Positions 48,661-60,625 of a DNA stretch of 64,000 bases are shown piece after piece. A program made the translations under genes and the position numbers. The stretch comes from Scortum barcoo. Taxonomy: Eukaryota; Chordata; Actinopteri; Centrarchiformes; Terapontidae. Below the pieces are notes generated by a model, which did no database searches, was not told the DNA's origin, and saw only the letters and a program-made list of their open reading frames with translations. The DNA lies in the NCBI GenBank assembly GCA_023238725.1, contig CM041538.1, positions 2,014,182 to 2,078,181 on the forward strand, given 5' to 3'. Positions within the stretch are counted from its first letter, which is position 1; each line of letters begins with the position of its first letter.

Positions 48661-49514
48661 CAGCTATTTGCTAACTAATTCACCACATCATCCTGAGGTT
48701 AGGGTGTGTCAACACTGGGTTCACAGCTTGTTTCTGCTGCCCCCAGATGGCCAAACAGTTATTACAGGTTAAGTTAGGTTTCCACTGCTACAGCCACAGT
48801 CATCATTGATGTGTGTTGTATTACATTGAATATTAAGCCCGGGTTTAACAGCTTGCTCCAAAGGAGCAGGAGCAAGGAGGAGGAGCAAAAGGCCTCTTAG
48901 TGACGACACAGAGAGATACATATTAATGAATTTGTCTAAGGCTGTTTGGTTTCTTAAGGCAAAGTTGAAATTAGGGCTGTAATAAATATTTCATCACTGA
49001 TTGATTTACTAAATATCAGTGAAATTTTTCCAGTTTCTCAAGTCCAAGGTGACATCTTAGAATGTATTGTTTTATCTGAAAAGAACCAAAACCCAAAGAA
49101 AATGACTGAAATGAATAATCAATTATCACACTCTTTGTAATATAATGTCCATCCTATATTTGGGGTGCTTGTTAAAGCCTTTAAATATCCCCTCACATGG
49201 CGGCTGCATTGTTAAGTCAGACACATCAAGGATTTTCAGTGAAGACTTATGAATAACTGAAAACAAACCTGTCTAGATATACTGTGTTGTAGCAATCACT
49301 GTATATTATACAAGAAATACATGCAGACTTGAGAAATTCACGTTAATCATCTAAAGAGCTGCATTTAGCTCTTAATGTGACATGAATGCAAGACATGAAA
49401 ATAACTTGGTGAACTGTCTCAGTGACACAAAAATTCAGAATATCTGACAGCTAGTTTATCTCCAGACAGGGCTAAAACTCCTGAGGTTGGTGGGTGAATA
49501 ACAGTGTGAAGCAG
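48661..49514 (+). other. mcf2l2 intron 15 between SINE and b3gnt5
   Basis: I see no gene or element. The right end may contain the 3' flank of b3gnt5. Confidence 0.55.
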
Positions 49515-49535
49515 GACATGCCAACAGCTTGGATT

Positions 49536-49541
49536 TTTATT
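49536..49541 (-). terminator. AATAAA polyadenylation signal of b3gnt5
   Basis: AATAAA on the minus strand, 140 bases downstream of the b3gnt5 stop codon. It is the first clear signal in that direction, giving a short 3'UTR ending near 49515. Confidence 0.55.
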
Positions 49542-49681
49542 GTAATATAGCAAATACACAGTATAACCAGCAAATGCTGAAACATAACATGAAAAAGAAA
49601 GAAAAGGTTTCTGTGAAGTACCGCCACTTGCTTGTGTGGTACATTCAGTACTCAGCTATCCTTCCATCATCTTAAGAGCAT

Positions 49682-50881
49682 TTATATAAAAGCAGCCATA
49701 CAGGGATAGGTGCTCTGGTAATATGGAAAACACAGCAGCATCACTTTCACTGCTGTGCAGTACAGATTACCCATAAATCCCTTGGAGCTGCTGGAAACTG
49801 TAGGATCGGTTGCTGCCCGCCATAGTGAGCGCACATCTGTAGCGTGTCCATGCGATGTGATCATGTGATCATAGATGCAAGGGTGGTAGGGAGCCTTGCC
49901 CTCCCCTGAAAAGTACACATGCTCTTGGGGAGAAACTCCCATGGCCTTGGCACAAATCCCCATGAAGACATCATCAATGTACATGGAGGAGTTCAGTAGT
50001 AGAGTCGCATGGTAAATCTTAGCAGCCACATCCCGTGAAACCACGTAGCCCGCTCCAGCAGTGTAGTCTGGGTAGGAAGGCCACGGGTACAGATCATAGG
50101 GGACATGGTATTTACTCTCTTTACGTCGAATCGGAGGGGCTCCTCTGTGTACATGCCCCACCCACAGGTCCTTTGCTCCCGTCTGTCTACTCAGGAGTTG
50201 CCTCAGGTACTTCACCAAATTGGGCATGTGGACAAAGATGTCGTCATCCGCAGACATAAGGAAGCGTGCCTGAGGGCAGTACTTGTGGCCCCAGTGGAAC
50301 TGCAGAATAAGTTTGGTAGTCAGATTGTGGAAAGTGTCCAAAAAATTCAGCTGGATCAGGTCTCCGTAGGCCCGGTCCTCCTGCAGCAGTTGGCTCTGCA
50401 CCCTGGATTTCTGTCCGACGTCTGGGTGCACACCAAGAGCAAACACCAGCCTCACGCTAGCTCTCAGCTCTGACAGAACAAAGCTCACGTTCCCCCATGT
50501 GTCCCTAATGGCCTGACGTCGATCAAAGTTCTCTGGCGATGATTTCACAAACAGAAGAAGGAGCACATCATCCCAGCTTTCCCCATCTTCACCACCACCT
50601 CCACATTTACCCGGGTGGTTGATGAGGTACGGATAGTTCACTAATCCACCGTCCACATTGTTAGAACCACCATTCCCGTGGTGGTAGTTGGTGCTGATGG
50701 CGAAGGAAGAATTGAGAAAGTCGTAGCTGTTGACCAGGTAGCGGTACGTGTAGGATCTCATGTGGCTAACCATGTGGTGGTCCAGCTCCTCCCAGCAAAC
50801 CATCACCACACACAGCACCAGGCCTGTGGTCAGCAGCTGCACGCACTGGCACTTGTGGATACGACGGAAGTTCATGAACAT
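49682..50881 (-). CDS. b3gnt5: Lactosylceramide beta-1,3-N-acetylglucosaminyltransferase (Lc3 synthase), single exon
   Basis: This Golgi type II membrane enzyme adds GlcNAc to lactosylceramide and so starts lacto- and neolacto-series glycolipids. The 399-aa frame begins MFMNFRR at the first in-frame ATG; the frame is open only to a GTG at 50926 preceded by TAG. Visible parts: a cytosolic basic tail, a membrane anchor at about residues 12-30, the HMVSHMRSYTYRYLVNSYDF stem block, VLLLLFVKSSPENFDRRQAI (106-125), R-x-T-W-G, the metal-binding DDD in MSADDDIF (212-214), YPDYTAGAGY (270-279), DDVFMG (303-308) and a C-terminal PCMAAFI. These are glycosyltransferase family 31 hallmarks and match B3GNT5. 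Possible N-glycosylation sites are N57, N131, N186 and N297. It is about 20 residues longer than human B3GNT5 because of a Gly/Asn/Asp-rich stem (about 66-101). It lies antisense in mcf2l2 intron 15. The teleost a/b copy cannot be decided here. Confidence 0.97.
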   Translation of the reverse strand: MFMNFRRIHKCQCVQLLTTGLVLCVVMVCWEELDHHMVSHMRSYTYRYLVNSYDFLNSSFAISTNYHHGNGGSNNVDGGLVNYPYLINHPGKCGGGGEDGESWDDVLLLLFVKSSPENFDRRQAIRDTWGNVSFVLSELRASVRLVFALGVHPDVGQKSRVQSQLLQEDRAYGDLIQLNFLDTFHNLTTKLILQFHWGHKYCPQARFLMSADDDIFVHMPNLVKYLRQLLSRQTGAKDLWVGHVHRGAPPIRRKESKYHVPYDLYPWPSYPDYTAGAGYVVSRDVAAKIYHATLLLNSSMYIDDVFMGICAKAMGVSPQEHVYFSGEGKAPYHPCIYDHMITSHGHATDVRSLWRAATDPTVSSSSKGFMGNLYCTAVKVMLLCFPYYQSTYPCMAAFI

Positions 50882-52266
50882 CACGGCCGCCGCTCGTTTT
50901 AGCTGCTCTCCGAACACTGACAGCACCTATCCACTGGACCAGTCTGGACCTGTACTCTCCTGGTGCTGTATCTCCTTCTGTCTCACCTTTCTCTTCTCTT
51001 TCTGACAGCAGAGCGTGTTACAGCAGCTGAAGCCTGACTTCTCATTTGACTCTCACTTCTTGCCTCTAGCACTCATCTATTTCATCTATCTAATCGTCTT
51101 CTTCAGCGTCTCTTTGCTTTGTCTTATATCGACTGTCTTGCCTCTTTGCCTCGCCCTCCTCCTTCCAACCAACTGGCTTCTCTTTTAGATGTTGTCAAGT
51201 CCAGCAGGTTTTTGTCAGGCTCTTCTGCAGTCCGGGTGCTCTGTTACTGATCTTCCTCTGCAGTGTGAAGCAAAAGCTCAACTCCTTCATAGTGATCAGC
51301 ATACAAGCAGCTCCAGGTTCAGCTCAAAAAAAAAAAAAAATTTGTTTGTCCTTGTCTCCTGAGAGTTAGTTCACCCCCTTTCCTCCACTTCCATATCCCT
51401 CCTGTTCTCGGTTACTGAAACGTCAATACATGGCACCTGAGAGAAACAGAGAACAGCTGAGATCAGAGATATAAAGATGTTTGGGAGAAACACTTAACAG
51501 GAAATACACATATTCTGCAATGAGTACTTCATTAATTCATCAAATCACAAAAGACAAAGACAGTCTGATTCCTGATCCTCAGCTGTGATCGTTTGCTGCT
51601 TTGTATAATCATTTTAAAAAATTGACTCAATCAGATGACAAGTTTCACAAGTTCAGATACATCTCCTCTATATTCATTGTGAAGATCAAATCTGTCCAGG
51701 TGTCTGTGCTGCAGCACATCTCTCCTCCTCTCTGCTGACCAATAAAACTACATTTTTAAAAACAAGTTTGGTCTCTGATTTTTGGAGAGAGACTTTAAAA
51801 GACCTTTTGTATTACGTTCCTTTTATAAGCAGAGTTTCTGCCAGTGTGTCAAAGGCCCAACAGAGGACTGAAACTATTGTTTAACACAGCACATTATTTT
51901 TTATCTTGATCGGCGTATTGATTTAATCATTCATTCATTTAACTGACTGTGATTTAAATCTGCACCATGTCAGCATCCTCACAAAGGGGCTGCCTGAGGC
52001 TCAGTGTTATCAGAAGAGGAAGAGTCAAACAGGGTGGGGTTCACCTGCCCTACAGCTCAGATAACATGGTGCCTCTGTCCGTCTGTCTGTGCAGCTCCAC
52101 AGAAAATAACGCGCACAGGTCACTGTGTGTGTGAAGACTTTTTAAATGGTGACAGATAAAGCTCATGTGAGAGTCCTCCTCGGCTGGTTCTCATCATGCG
52201 GCAGGACTGCCTCAGTCATCTGAGAGTAGACGAAGAAGGAGCCACAGCGCGGAGACACAGGCACAT

Positions 52267-52305
<39 letters not shown>

Positions 52306-53388
52306 GGGCCAGTCCACACACACTGACATCATTTAACAAGGCCTGCAGAGTCAAGCGGCTGATAGTCCAGACTGATCTTATCACCTGGGCGTCTGTCGAC
52401 CTGCTGAGCACGGTGCTGACGTCAGCACGGGGTGTGTAGGATGTGTGTGGATCTCCGGGCTGCGTGTGCGTGTGGTGTGACTTGAAGGATCTTTGTCATT
52501 TTGATGTGATGATGATGATGTAAATGATATCACCCTGTGTGTGCTCAGGATAAGCAGGTTTAGAAGATAGATGGATGGACATAATGATATCGATCACGTG
52601 TGACCAGGTTTCCTGCAGTACTCTACCGGAGTTAGAGAGCCTGCTGTCTCTGTGATGCTCCTGCTGTACTTCTGCTCAGTCTGTCAGCCTGTATGAGTCT
52701 AGCACTCATACAATATTTCCTCAGGGATAGCAATGTGTCTGTTTCCACCATAATGTTCCTACAGTCCATCATTAGGGAGTGATGTGCGTTTTGATCCTGA
52801 GTGATGATGTTAATGAATATAGTCTAGATATTGTTTGGGTGGCTGAGGGAAGTTGAAAGCATCAATATTATGTCCCTACAATATTTCTCTGGCAGTTTCA
52901 TTACAAATCTATTCTTTTATCTATTCTATGACATTCTGACAGTATCTGTGTGGGGACATGAACCTGTCTATTGTACTACGTTGCTTTTAGTGTGTCTAGG
53001 ATCTCTATGGTATTCATATTATATTCCCACAGGGGCAAAATGTTTCAAATACCCATCCTGTATCCCAATAACATCATTTATCTTTTATTATTATCTCTAT
53101 ATATTCCTGTGATCTTTTCATATGGACATGTGTTTTTTTATGTTATCACCACTAGTATTTCATTAATAATCCATTTTCAGAGGGATGGTAGCATTACTTT
53201 TTAAAATCACCTCTAATATCTAACAATCCTAGACATCTTGCCTAGAGACTGAGCATGTTTAATTTCACTGTCATGATTTTACTAGTCTGTCTGTCTTCTG
53301 TTTGTAATGTTCCACTAATATTTTCAAAGAGACTTCATACAGTTAGCATTACTACTGTGCCCTTTCTAGTACCGTTAGTATGTATTTA
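50882..53388. other. b3gnt5 5' flank and mcf2l2 intron 15
   Basis: The b3gnt5 5'UTR and promoter should lie here on the minus strand, but I could not fix a splice site or start. Present are a poly-A (51328-51342), a CA microsatellite (52267-52303) and a GC-richer, CpG-containing stretch around 52380-52480. No other gene is seen. Confidence 0.45.
52267..52303. repeat. (CA)n microsatellite
   Basis: About 18 CA units upstream of b3gnt5. Confidence 0.95.
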
Positions 53389-53471
53389 CACTACTCACAA
53401 AAAGTTAGGGATATTTGGCTTTCGGGTGAAATTTATGGAAGATGTAAAAAGTTCACGCTACTGTGATATTA

Positions 53472-55102
53472 CAGTGCATCCGGAAAGTATTCACAATGCT
53501 TCACTTTTTCCACATTTTGTTATGTTACAGCCTTATTCCAAAATGGATTAAATTCATTTTCTTCCTCAAAATTCTACACACAACACCACATAATGTCAAT
53601 GTGAAATTTTTTTTTTTAGATTTTTGCGAATTTATTAAAAATAAAACAACTAAGAAATCACATGTACATAAGTATTCACAGCCTTTGCTCAATACTTTGT
53701 TGATGCACCTTTGGCAGCAATTACAGCCTCAAGTCTTTTTGAATATGATGCCACAAGCTGGCTTTACAAGGCCACTTTGGGCAGTTTCACCCATTCCTCT
53801 TTGCAGCACCTCTCAAGCTCCATTAGGTTGGATGGGAAGCATCAGTGCACAGCCATTTTCAGATCTCTCCAGAGATGTTCAAATCCGGATTCAAGTCTGG
53901 GCTCTGGCTGGGCCACTCAGGGACATTCATAGAATTGTGTGTGTGCTGGGCTGTGTGCTTAGGGTCGTTGTCCTGCTGAAAGATGACCCGTCGCCCCAGT
54001 CTGAGGTCAAAAGCGCTCTGGAGCAGGTTTTCATCCAGGATGTCTCTGTACATTGCTGCATTCATCTTTCCCTCTATCCTGACTAGTCTTCCCAGTTCCT
54101 GCCGCTGAAAAACATCCCCACAGCATGATGCTGCCACCACCATGCTTCACTGTAGGGATGGTATTGGCCTGGTGATGAGCGGTGCCTGGTTTCCTCCAAA
54201 CATGACGCCTGGCATTAACGCCAAAGAGTTCAATCTTTGTCTCATCAGACCAGAGAATTTTGTTTCTCATGGTCTGAGAGTCCTTCAGGTGCATTTTGGC
54301 AAACTCCAGGCGGGCTGCCATGTGCCTTTTACTCAGGAGTGGCTTCCGTCTGGCCACTCTACCATACAGGCCTGATTGGTGGATTGCTGCAGAGATGGTT
54401 GTCCTTCTGGAAGGTTCTCCTCTCTCTACAGAGGTACGCTGGAGCTCTGACAGAGTGACCATCGGGTTCTTGGTCACCTCCCTGACTAAGGCCCTTTTCC
54501 CCCGATCGCTCAGTTTAGACGGCCGGCCAGCTCTAGGAAGAGTCCTGGTGGTTCTGAACTTCTTCCATTTATGGATGATGGAGGCCACTGTGCTCATTGG
54601 GACCTTGAAAGCAGCAGAAATTTTTCTGTACCCTCCCCCAGAATTTGTGCCTCGAGACAATCCTGTCTCTGAGGTCTACCCACAATTCATTTGACTTCAT
54701 GCTTGGTTTGTGCTCTGAACATGCACTGTCAGCTGTGGGACCTTATATAGACAGGTGTGTGTCTTTCCAAATCAAGTCCAATCAACTGAATTTATGACAG
54801 GTGGACTCCAATTAAGCTGTAGAAACATCTCAAGGATGATCAGTGGAAACAGGATGCACCTGAGCTCAATTTTGAGCTTCATGGCAAAGGCTGTGAATAC
54901 TTATGTACATGTGATTTCTTAGTTTTTTATTTTTAATAAATTTGCAAAAATCTCAAAAAAAAAAAAAATTCACATTGTCATTATGTGGTGTTGTGTGTAG
55001 AATTTTGAGGAATAAAATGAATTTAATCCATTTTGGAATAAGGCTGTAACATAACAAAATGTGGAAAAAGTGAAGCGTTGTGAATACTTTCTGGATGCAC
55101 TG
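53472..55102 (-). mobile_element. Inner Tc1 element inserted in the outer element
   Basis: The ends are inverted repeats starting CAGTGCATCCGGAAAGTATT (right copy with one A/G change), flanked by TA at 53470-53471 and 55103-55104; length is 1,631 bp. This end sequence is a widespread fish Tc1 family as I remember it. The element carries a decayed minus-strand transposase. It lies 83 bases inside the left end of the outer element, so it inserted later. Confidence 0.94.
53830..54700 (-). pseudogene. Tc1 transposase of the inner element (frameshifted)
   Basis: The start MKSNELWVDLRD at 54700 is out of frame with the main block (54660-54031), which has a helix-turn-helix (YRKISAAFKVPMSTVASII), GRPSKL and WSDETKIELFG with the first catalytic Asp. 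The next block (54143-53859) has IFQQDNDPKHTA with the second Asp and WPSQSPDLNP. The catalytic Glu segment (EHLWRDLK) is only in another frame. At least three frame changes make it inactive. Confidence 0.9.
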
Positions 55103-55379
55103 TATATCATGAAAGTAGGGCATTTAAGTAGAAGCAGGCAATGGTGATTTCCTCATCTCAATCAAACAATTTATTGAAACAAAAGCCAGCAACAGTGGTG
55201 GGTATACCACAACAAAAAATGTCAGTGTCTCAATAATGTGTCATGTGCCCTTGAGCATCAATTACAGCTTGACAATGATGTCTCATGCTGTTCACAAGTC
55301 GACTTATTGTCTGCTGAGGCACGGCATCCCACTCTTCTTGAAGGGCGGCCCTCAGGTCATTGAGGTTCTGGGGTAGGGT

Positions 55380-56290
55380 ACAGACTTACAAGCCTCTACA
55401 CGACGACTCAACTGATCCCATAGGTTTTCTATGGGATTCAGGTCTGGAGAAAGTGCAGGCCACTCCACTCGAGGTACCCCCCTCTCCAGCAGCTATTCCC
55501 TAATGATACGACCTCGATGAGCTGGAGCATTGTCGTCCATGAAGATGAAATTAGGCCTGTGTTGTTCATGCACGGGCACAATGACTGGATTAATGATGTT
55601 ATTCAGGTAGTATGGGCTTGTCACTGTACCATTCACAAAGTGTAGGGCAGTTCTATATTGAATAGACACACCTGCCCACACTGTAACACCACCAGCACAA
55701 AAGGCTCGTCTGGTGACAACAGTGGCTGATGCATAGCGCTCTCCTTGACTCCAACATTGTTTGGCGGCCATCATTTCTGCTCAATGTGAATCGACTTTCA
55801 TCAGAGAACAGCTCTGAGGCCCACTTGTCCCTCATCCAGTGTAAATGCTCCCTGGCCCATGCAAGACGATGACGCCTGTGCCTGGTGTGGTCAGGTACCC
55901 ATGCAGGTCGTCTAGCACGCAGACCACGCTGATGTAAACGGTTTCCAATGGTCTGACGTGACACTTGGGTGCCTCTCACCTGCCACCCTTAAATGTGCCT
56001 GGAGTTGAGTGGCATTCATCATCCAGTTCCGCAGGGCACTGTTCACAATGAAGTGGTCATCAGTGTGGGATGTGGCCAAAGGACGTCCACTTCTATGCCT
56101 TTCTGTGACTCTTCCAGTCTCTCTTTATCTCTGTTGCAACCTGCTGATGACACTGTGTGAGTCAGTGGCCACTTCTGTCTGAGAACATCCTGTTTGAAGC
56201 CTCACAATGGCGAGGTAGTGTTGATCAATTATTAGGTGTCGTCTTGGTCTTATGATGTCAAAATGTGAACAGCATGATGAGGAGGACTGT
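55380..56290 (-). pseudogene. Tc1-like transposase of the outer element (broken)
   Basis: In order on the minus strand: an N-terminal helix-turn-helix region with VRLQTGCSQTEVA (about 56210), RHRSGRPLATSH (about 56090), FSDESRF with the first Asp (about 55810), a frame change near 55770, then FMDDNAPAHRG with the second Asp (about 55530), an in-frame TAG at 55492-55490, and WPALSPDLNPIENLWDQL with the catalytic Glu. DD34E-type Tc1 signature. Non-functional as read. Confidence 0.9.
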
Positions 56291-56548
56291 TTAAATACCA
56301 ATTCTGTTTGAACCAGGAAATTTATTGGTTGATTCATGGATCAAACACCTGAATTTTGCGGTTAAGCTCCTTGTCAGAGAACAGCAAGTTGTGTAAAAAG
56401 TACTGAAACATTGAACAGTTGGACATGTGCATTCAAAAGTTTAGAGAAGGTCACATTAAGTTCACCTGTAAAGGTTATAGTGCATTTTAGGTCTATCCTG
56501 AAATTTCACCCGAAAGCCAAATATCCCTAACTTTTTGTGAGTAGTGTA

Positions 56549-59500
56549 TGTACATTTATTCCTGTGATATTGGCAGTGATTATGGCATCACTAATATTTA
56601 TTACTCATACACTGTGATATTTCATTATTGTCTTATTTAATGTCTGATTATGTTTCCCCACAAATAGCAGCAGCAAATCAGAGGCTTTACAGGCCAACTT
56701 TTATGTTTTTAGAACTGAGAAAAAGGGGCAAGATAGATAATACTTTAGGTCAACTTGAGTTGTGTTCAGGTTAATATATACTGGGTATCAATGCATTTCT
56801 TTGATTTACGACAAATCCAGGCCAAAACTAGTTTTGTCTTTTAAAAGGGGGGCATGACTTAAACTGGGCCACAGTTAGAGCAGCGTTTGGAAAGACAGAT
56901 ATGATATCTGACAGTTGTGGAGAGAAGTGACTCAACACTCAGTTCCTTGTTCCCCTTCACACGAGGGTTACATATGCATGAAGTTGCTGACAAATGTACT
57001 CAGCTATTCTGTGAGTTGGCCAAACAACAAGGCATATTATTATTATTTTAACTAGCTTAGCTAAAGTGGGGAGCTGTAATGAGCGTCTAGGGGGGCATCC
57101 TACATTTATACCCTTCTTTAGTTTTTAGTGTCATTAGGGTCATGGTCACCTTTTGAATGTCATGATGTAGTCATGTCAAGTATATCACTTTCTGAATATA
57201 ATAGGAAATGTGGGCTACACTGGCCAATTTTTGATAGAAAGCTGGTCAAATTTGCATAGATGTTGACTCAACTACTGGCATCAGCATCATCTATCTTGTC
57301 ATGTAGGAACAAGATACATTGTATTGTATATACATTAGGAATTTTGCTCAGATTAACTAGAATTAAAACAGGGAAGTGGTCAATATACAGACTGGTCCCT
57401 CAACACTAAAATCACTATTGTATATTATGAACACCCCAAAACAGCCTGTCCCACATGCTGGCTATCTGCTTTTAACTCTGTGGAGGTCAGTGTGAATGTA
57501 AGTGCCGACCCAGCACAATGAACCATAATAGAGGGGCTTTAACTCAACAGAGCCCCTGAGCAGAGAAGCTGCTGACGCCTGTGCAATGCTGCCACGTTAT
57601 AGGCTGAACATATTTCCACGGCAGCATATTTTGACTCGAGTCACCCAACAATGGAGCGCTCTGACAACATGTGGCAGAGCCCTGACATCCAGGGGTCTTG
57701 TGACTGAACATGCCATGAGAACTTGGGTTAAGTTTTTGATCCAAGTGTCGATGGGATCTATATTTCTCCTCTACATTGTAGCCTCTGTCTTTCCAAATAA
57801 TCGTGAACTTCCTGTTCACTACTGATTGCGTTGGACCACATTTTGGGCCACTTCCTTATTTTTTACCTCTCTGCTGCCGTTGAGAATGAGAGACCACCCT
57901 TTTAATTCAGAAACACACACACACACACACACACACATAGTAGTTAGACTATTACCTGTACCTTTACTTAAGTGGTTTTTAATAAGTACAAGTATCAGTG
58001 TACACACATAATTAAAGTGGACCAGCTTAAAATGTGAGACTTTGTGTTTCACTAGAGTGAGAACATAACCTAAGTTTCACACACTAATGGACATCAGTGC
58101 TCAGGTGTTGATATTTGACAGCCAGGTGCTTAAAATGCCCAGGTTATCCAGCACTAACCCACACTACAGCAGACAATGCCTATCAGTTCACCTTACTATG
58201 TATGTATGTAAAGATTACAGGAACTTGATTTTGAACAGCAAGGATGACCAATAGGTTCTTACCCAGAAGTCAGTGTGGCCTTCCTTCCCTTGTGTAAATG
58301 TGCAACAGAGATAAGTTCTTTGGTGTGGGCAGAGAGAACAGATCAGTATCAGTACTCCTTAACTAACCGTGATGCTGAGTAACACACTTAGTTTGACATA
58401 GTTTTGTTATTGGTCATCGGAGGGAAATATTACAGGAATGCAGAATATTTCAGTTATTTAGTCTGCGGTCATACATGGTCATTCAATGAAAGTATAATCA
58501 TACAGTCAGTTAGCTCTAAAAACTCTGGTAACCGGTCAGGAACATAGGAATTAAAAATGTCTACAGTCTCATCATTTTGGTCACAAAAGGTTGTGATAAT
58601 AGTATAGGCTGAACACAGAATGAATAACTTCAGATCCACTTTTTATGACTTTCTTTTGTGTGAGTTCTTAAACTCTCCTGCTAACCTATCCTGCTCAGTC
58701 TGAGCCTGATTCATCCCCTCAGCCTCACTGGACACCCCTGTAAACTCTGAATCTGGCTCGGTAACCTCCCAACAGAGACCTGATGAAAAAGTGTTTTGAG
58801 TTCTGGGACTATTTACTTGTCTGACTTCATCTTTACACATCCAGCTTAACATTTTCCCCCTCGTACCTCTCTAACGCTGTCAGCCTGCTACTGCAAGTTG
58901 ACACCTTTTAGCCTTGAACACTAGGCAGTATTATGGATTTCATCTAGAGTTAACACCCTTCAGCACACAGACACAGTGTGTCCCTGACTTACCAGGCTGT
59001 TTTGGAGTCCAGTCCATACGTGAGTTAAAGTACAGATAAACCCTTGTATCTGTCTATCAGCTCAGATTTTCCTTTTCTCTTCTTCTTTTCCTCTCACGTT
59101 TTCCCCCTGTCTGATGCAATAATCCACTTCAGCAACTCTTCAGCTGGGCTTCAGTGTCTGCTCTGATTACCCTGCAGGTTGAGCGTGTGTGAGAGACACA
59201 CTGTGTATGTGTGTGTGGAGTAGGTGGGTGTGTCTTGTAAAAGGGGAGGGACCACTGGACAGAAGAAGGAAACCTCTTTACCTCCCATTCACTCCATCAT
59301 ACCTCCCTCTATTTGAGCTTCATTCTAAACTGAATTAGTAAGTTAGCAGCTCTGCCACAGAAACATCAACTGGATTTATTACAATCCAGGAAACAGTGAG
59401 TGAACAAAGTAAAAAGTAAACCAGCACTGGCCTCCTCACTGAATTTAACTATTCTGCAGGAGCTGCTTAGTACTAAAGACATATTTCAATTCACACTAAA

Positions 59501-60170
59501 ACAGTACTGAAGGTCAATATTCAAGCCCTGTAGTGGAAGTCTGTCACATGATGTGATGCACACATCATGTGCAATAAACTTAATTATGGCAGTTTGTCGA
59601 TAGGAGAAGTCTGTGCCTGTGAGCATGGGCACATGTGGAAGGAGTTGAGGGAGAAGCAATTCAGTCACAGTCTGGGTCTTGCTGGTTGTTTTGCATTTGC
59701 AGCTCAGATTGCAATGCAAATGTGCTGCTTATCAATCGAGCACTTGGACACAGTCAAACAGTTCTTCTATTTCCTCTGCGTGTGTGATGTGACAGATGGG
59801 AGCATCTGATGCATTTGGTTTAACTTTTATTGACCTATGAAATTAATCAGACAGCCTTTTAGCACATCTCCATTGGCATGAAGTAGCATGTACATTCCAC
59901 AAAGTCTGAATATGTGTGTTTGCTTTGTTTAGGATGATTTTTTACAACTCATTAAGATTATTTCTCTGCAGCTTTAAACTGCATTGCATTATCTTTCTTA
60001 GTGGACAATGGGTGAAATTCAATGTGGTTGAAAACTCAGGAAACAGCTAGTTCACCTTAAAGAACATCTGCATCAGAAACTAGAGATGTGGGGTTTAAAA
60101 GAACTTCTATATAGTGGAGTCTTCCAACTATATAGCAGTGTGGTAATAAATCGTGGAGTACCCGATTAAG
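56549..60170 (+). other. mcf2l2 intron 15, right of the nested transposons
   Basis: No gene is supported. A CA microsatellite lies at 57912-57937. Short open frames (for example 57544-57825) are chance. Confidence 0.55.
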
Positions 60171-60174
60171 GCCC

Positions 60175-60625
60175 TTTGTTACGTTCGGCTACAAGACAGG
60201 TGGACCCAAATGCAGGACAGAGACAAGTTCTGGTTTTAAAGGTTTTAATAAGGACAGTCTTACAAGCAAACAGGCTTGGTTTCGTTGGTCTTGATGTGGA
60301 TGCAGGCTCAATCATTGAATACATGAAACACACAAACGCAGACTCACAGAAACAAGCATTTACGATCTGGCAACGAGACAGGGGAAATGCAGACAATATA
60401 TACACAAGAGGAAATGGGGAACAGGTGGAAACAATCAGGGCAAGGGGCAGACAATCTCACAGGCGGGAAACACACAATGGCAGGAAGTTCAAGGGATCCT
60501 GAAACGAGAGGGAAGGTTAGACTTTCAAAATAAAACAGACACTCCAGAACAGGAAACAGAAACATGACAGACATGAAACTTAACAGACATGACGAGACAT
60601 CACACCCCATCACACCCACCCAACA
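60175..60625. repeat. Uncharacterised dispersed repeat, copy 2
   Basis: It starts near TACGTTCGGCTACAAGACAG and GTGGACCCAAATGCAGGACA, continues with GGTTTTAATAAGG, then purine-rich ACAGGTGGAAACAATCAGGG and GCAGGAAGTTCAAGG units, and ends with several ACATGACAGACATGA units. Motif order parallels the repeat at 41155-42180. Shorter and diverged from that copy. Confidence 0.5.

Larger units (their letters stand above)
53389..56546 (-). mobile_element. Outer Tc1-like element, split by a younger Tc1 insertion
   Basis: The terminal inverted repeats start CACTACTCACAAAAAGTT and match for about 46 bases at both ends (53389-53434 and 56501-56546), each flanked by TA (53387-53388, 56547-56548). Subtracting the inner element leaves about 1.5 kb, the usual Tc1 length. 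The transposase is on the minus strand in the right-hand part. The near-identical ends suggest a fairly recent insertion, though the gene is broken. Confidence 0.93.

Noticed and set aside
50035..50902. Plus-strand open frames inside b3gnt5 (74-122 aa)
   Set aside because: They are antisense shadows of the strongly conserved b3gnt5 coding sequence.
50882..50926. 15-residue upstream extension of B3gnt5 beginning at GTG
   Set aside because: There is no ATG in this stretch, a TAG precedes the GTG, and the MFMN start matches the family. The extension is treated as 5'UTR.
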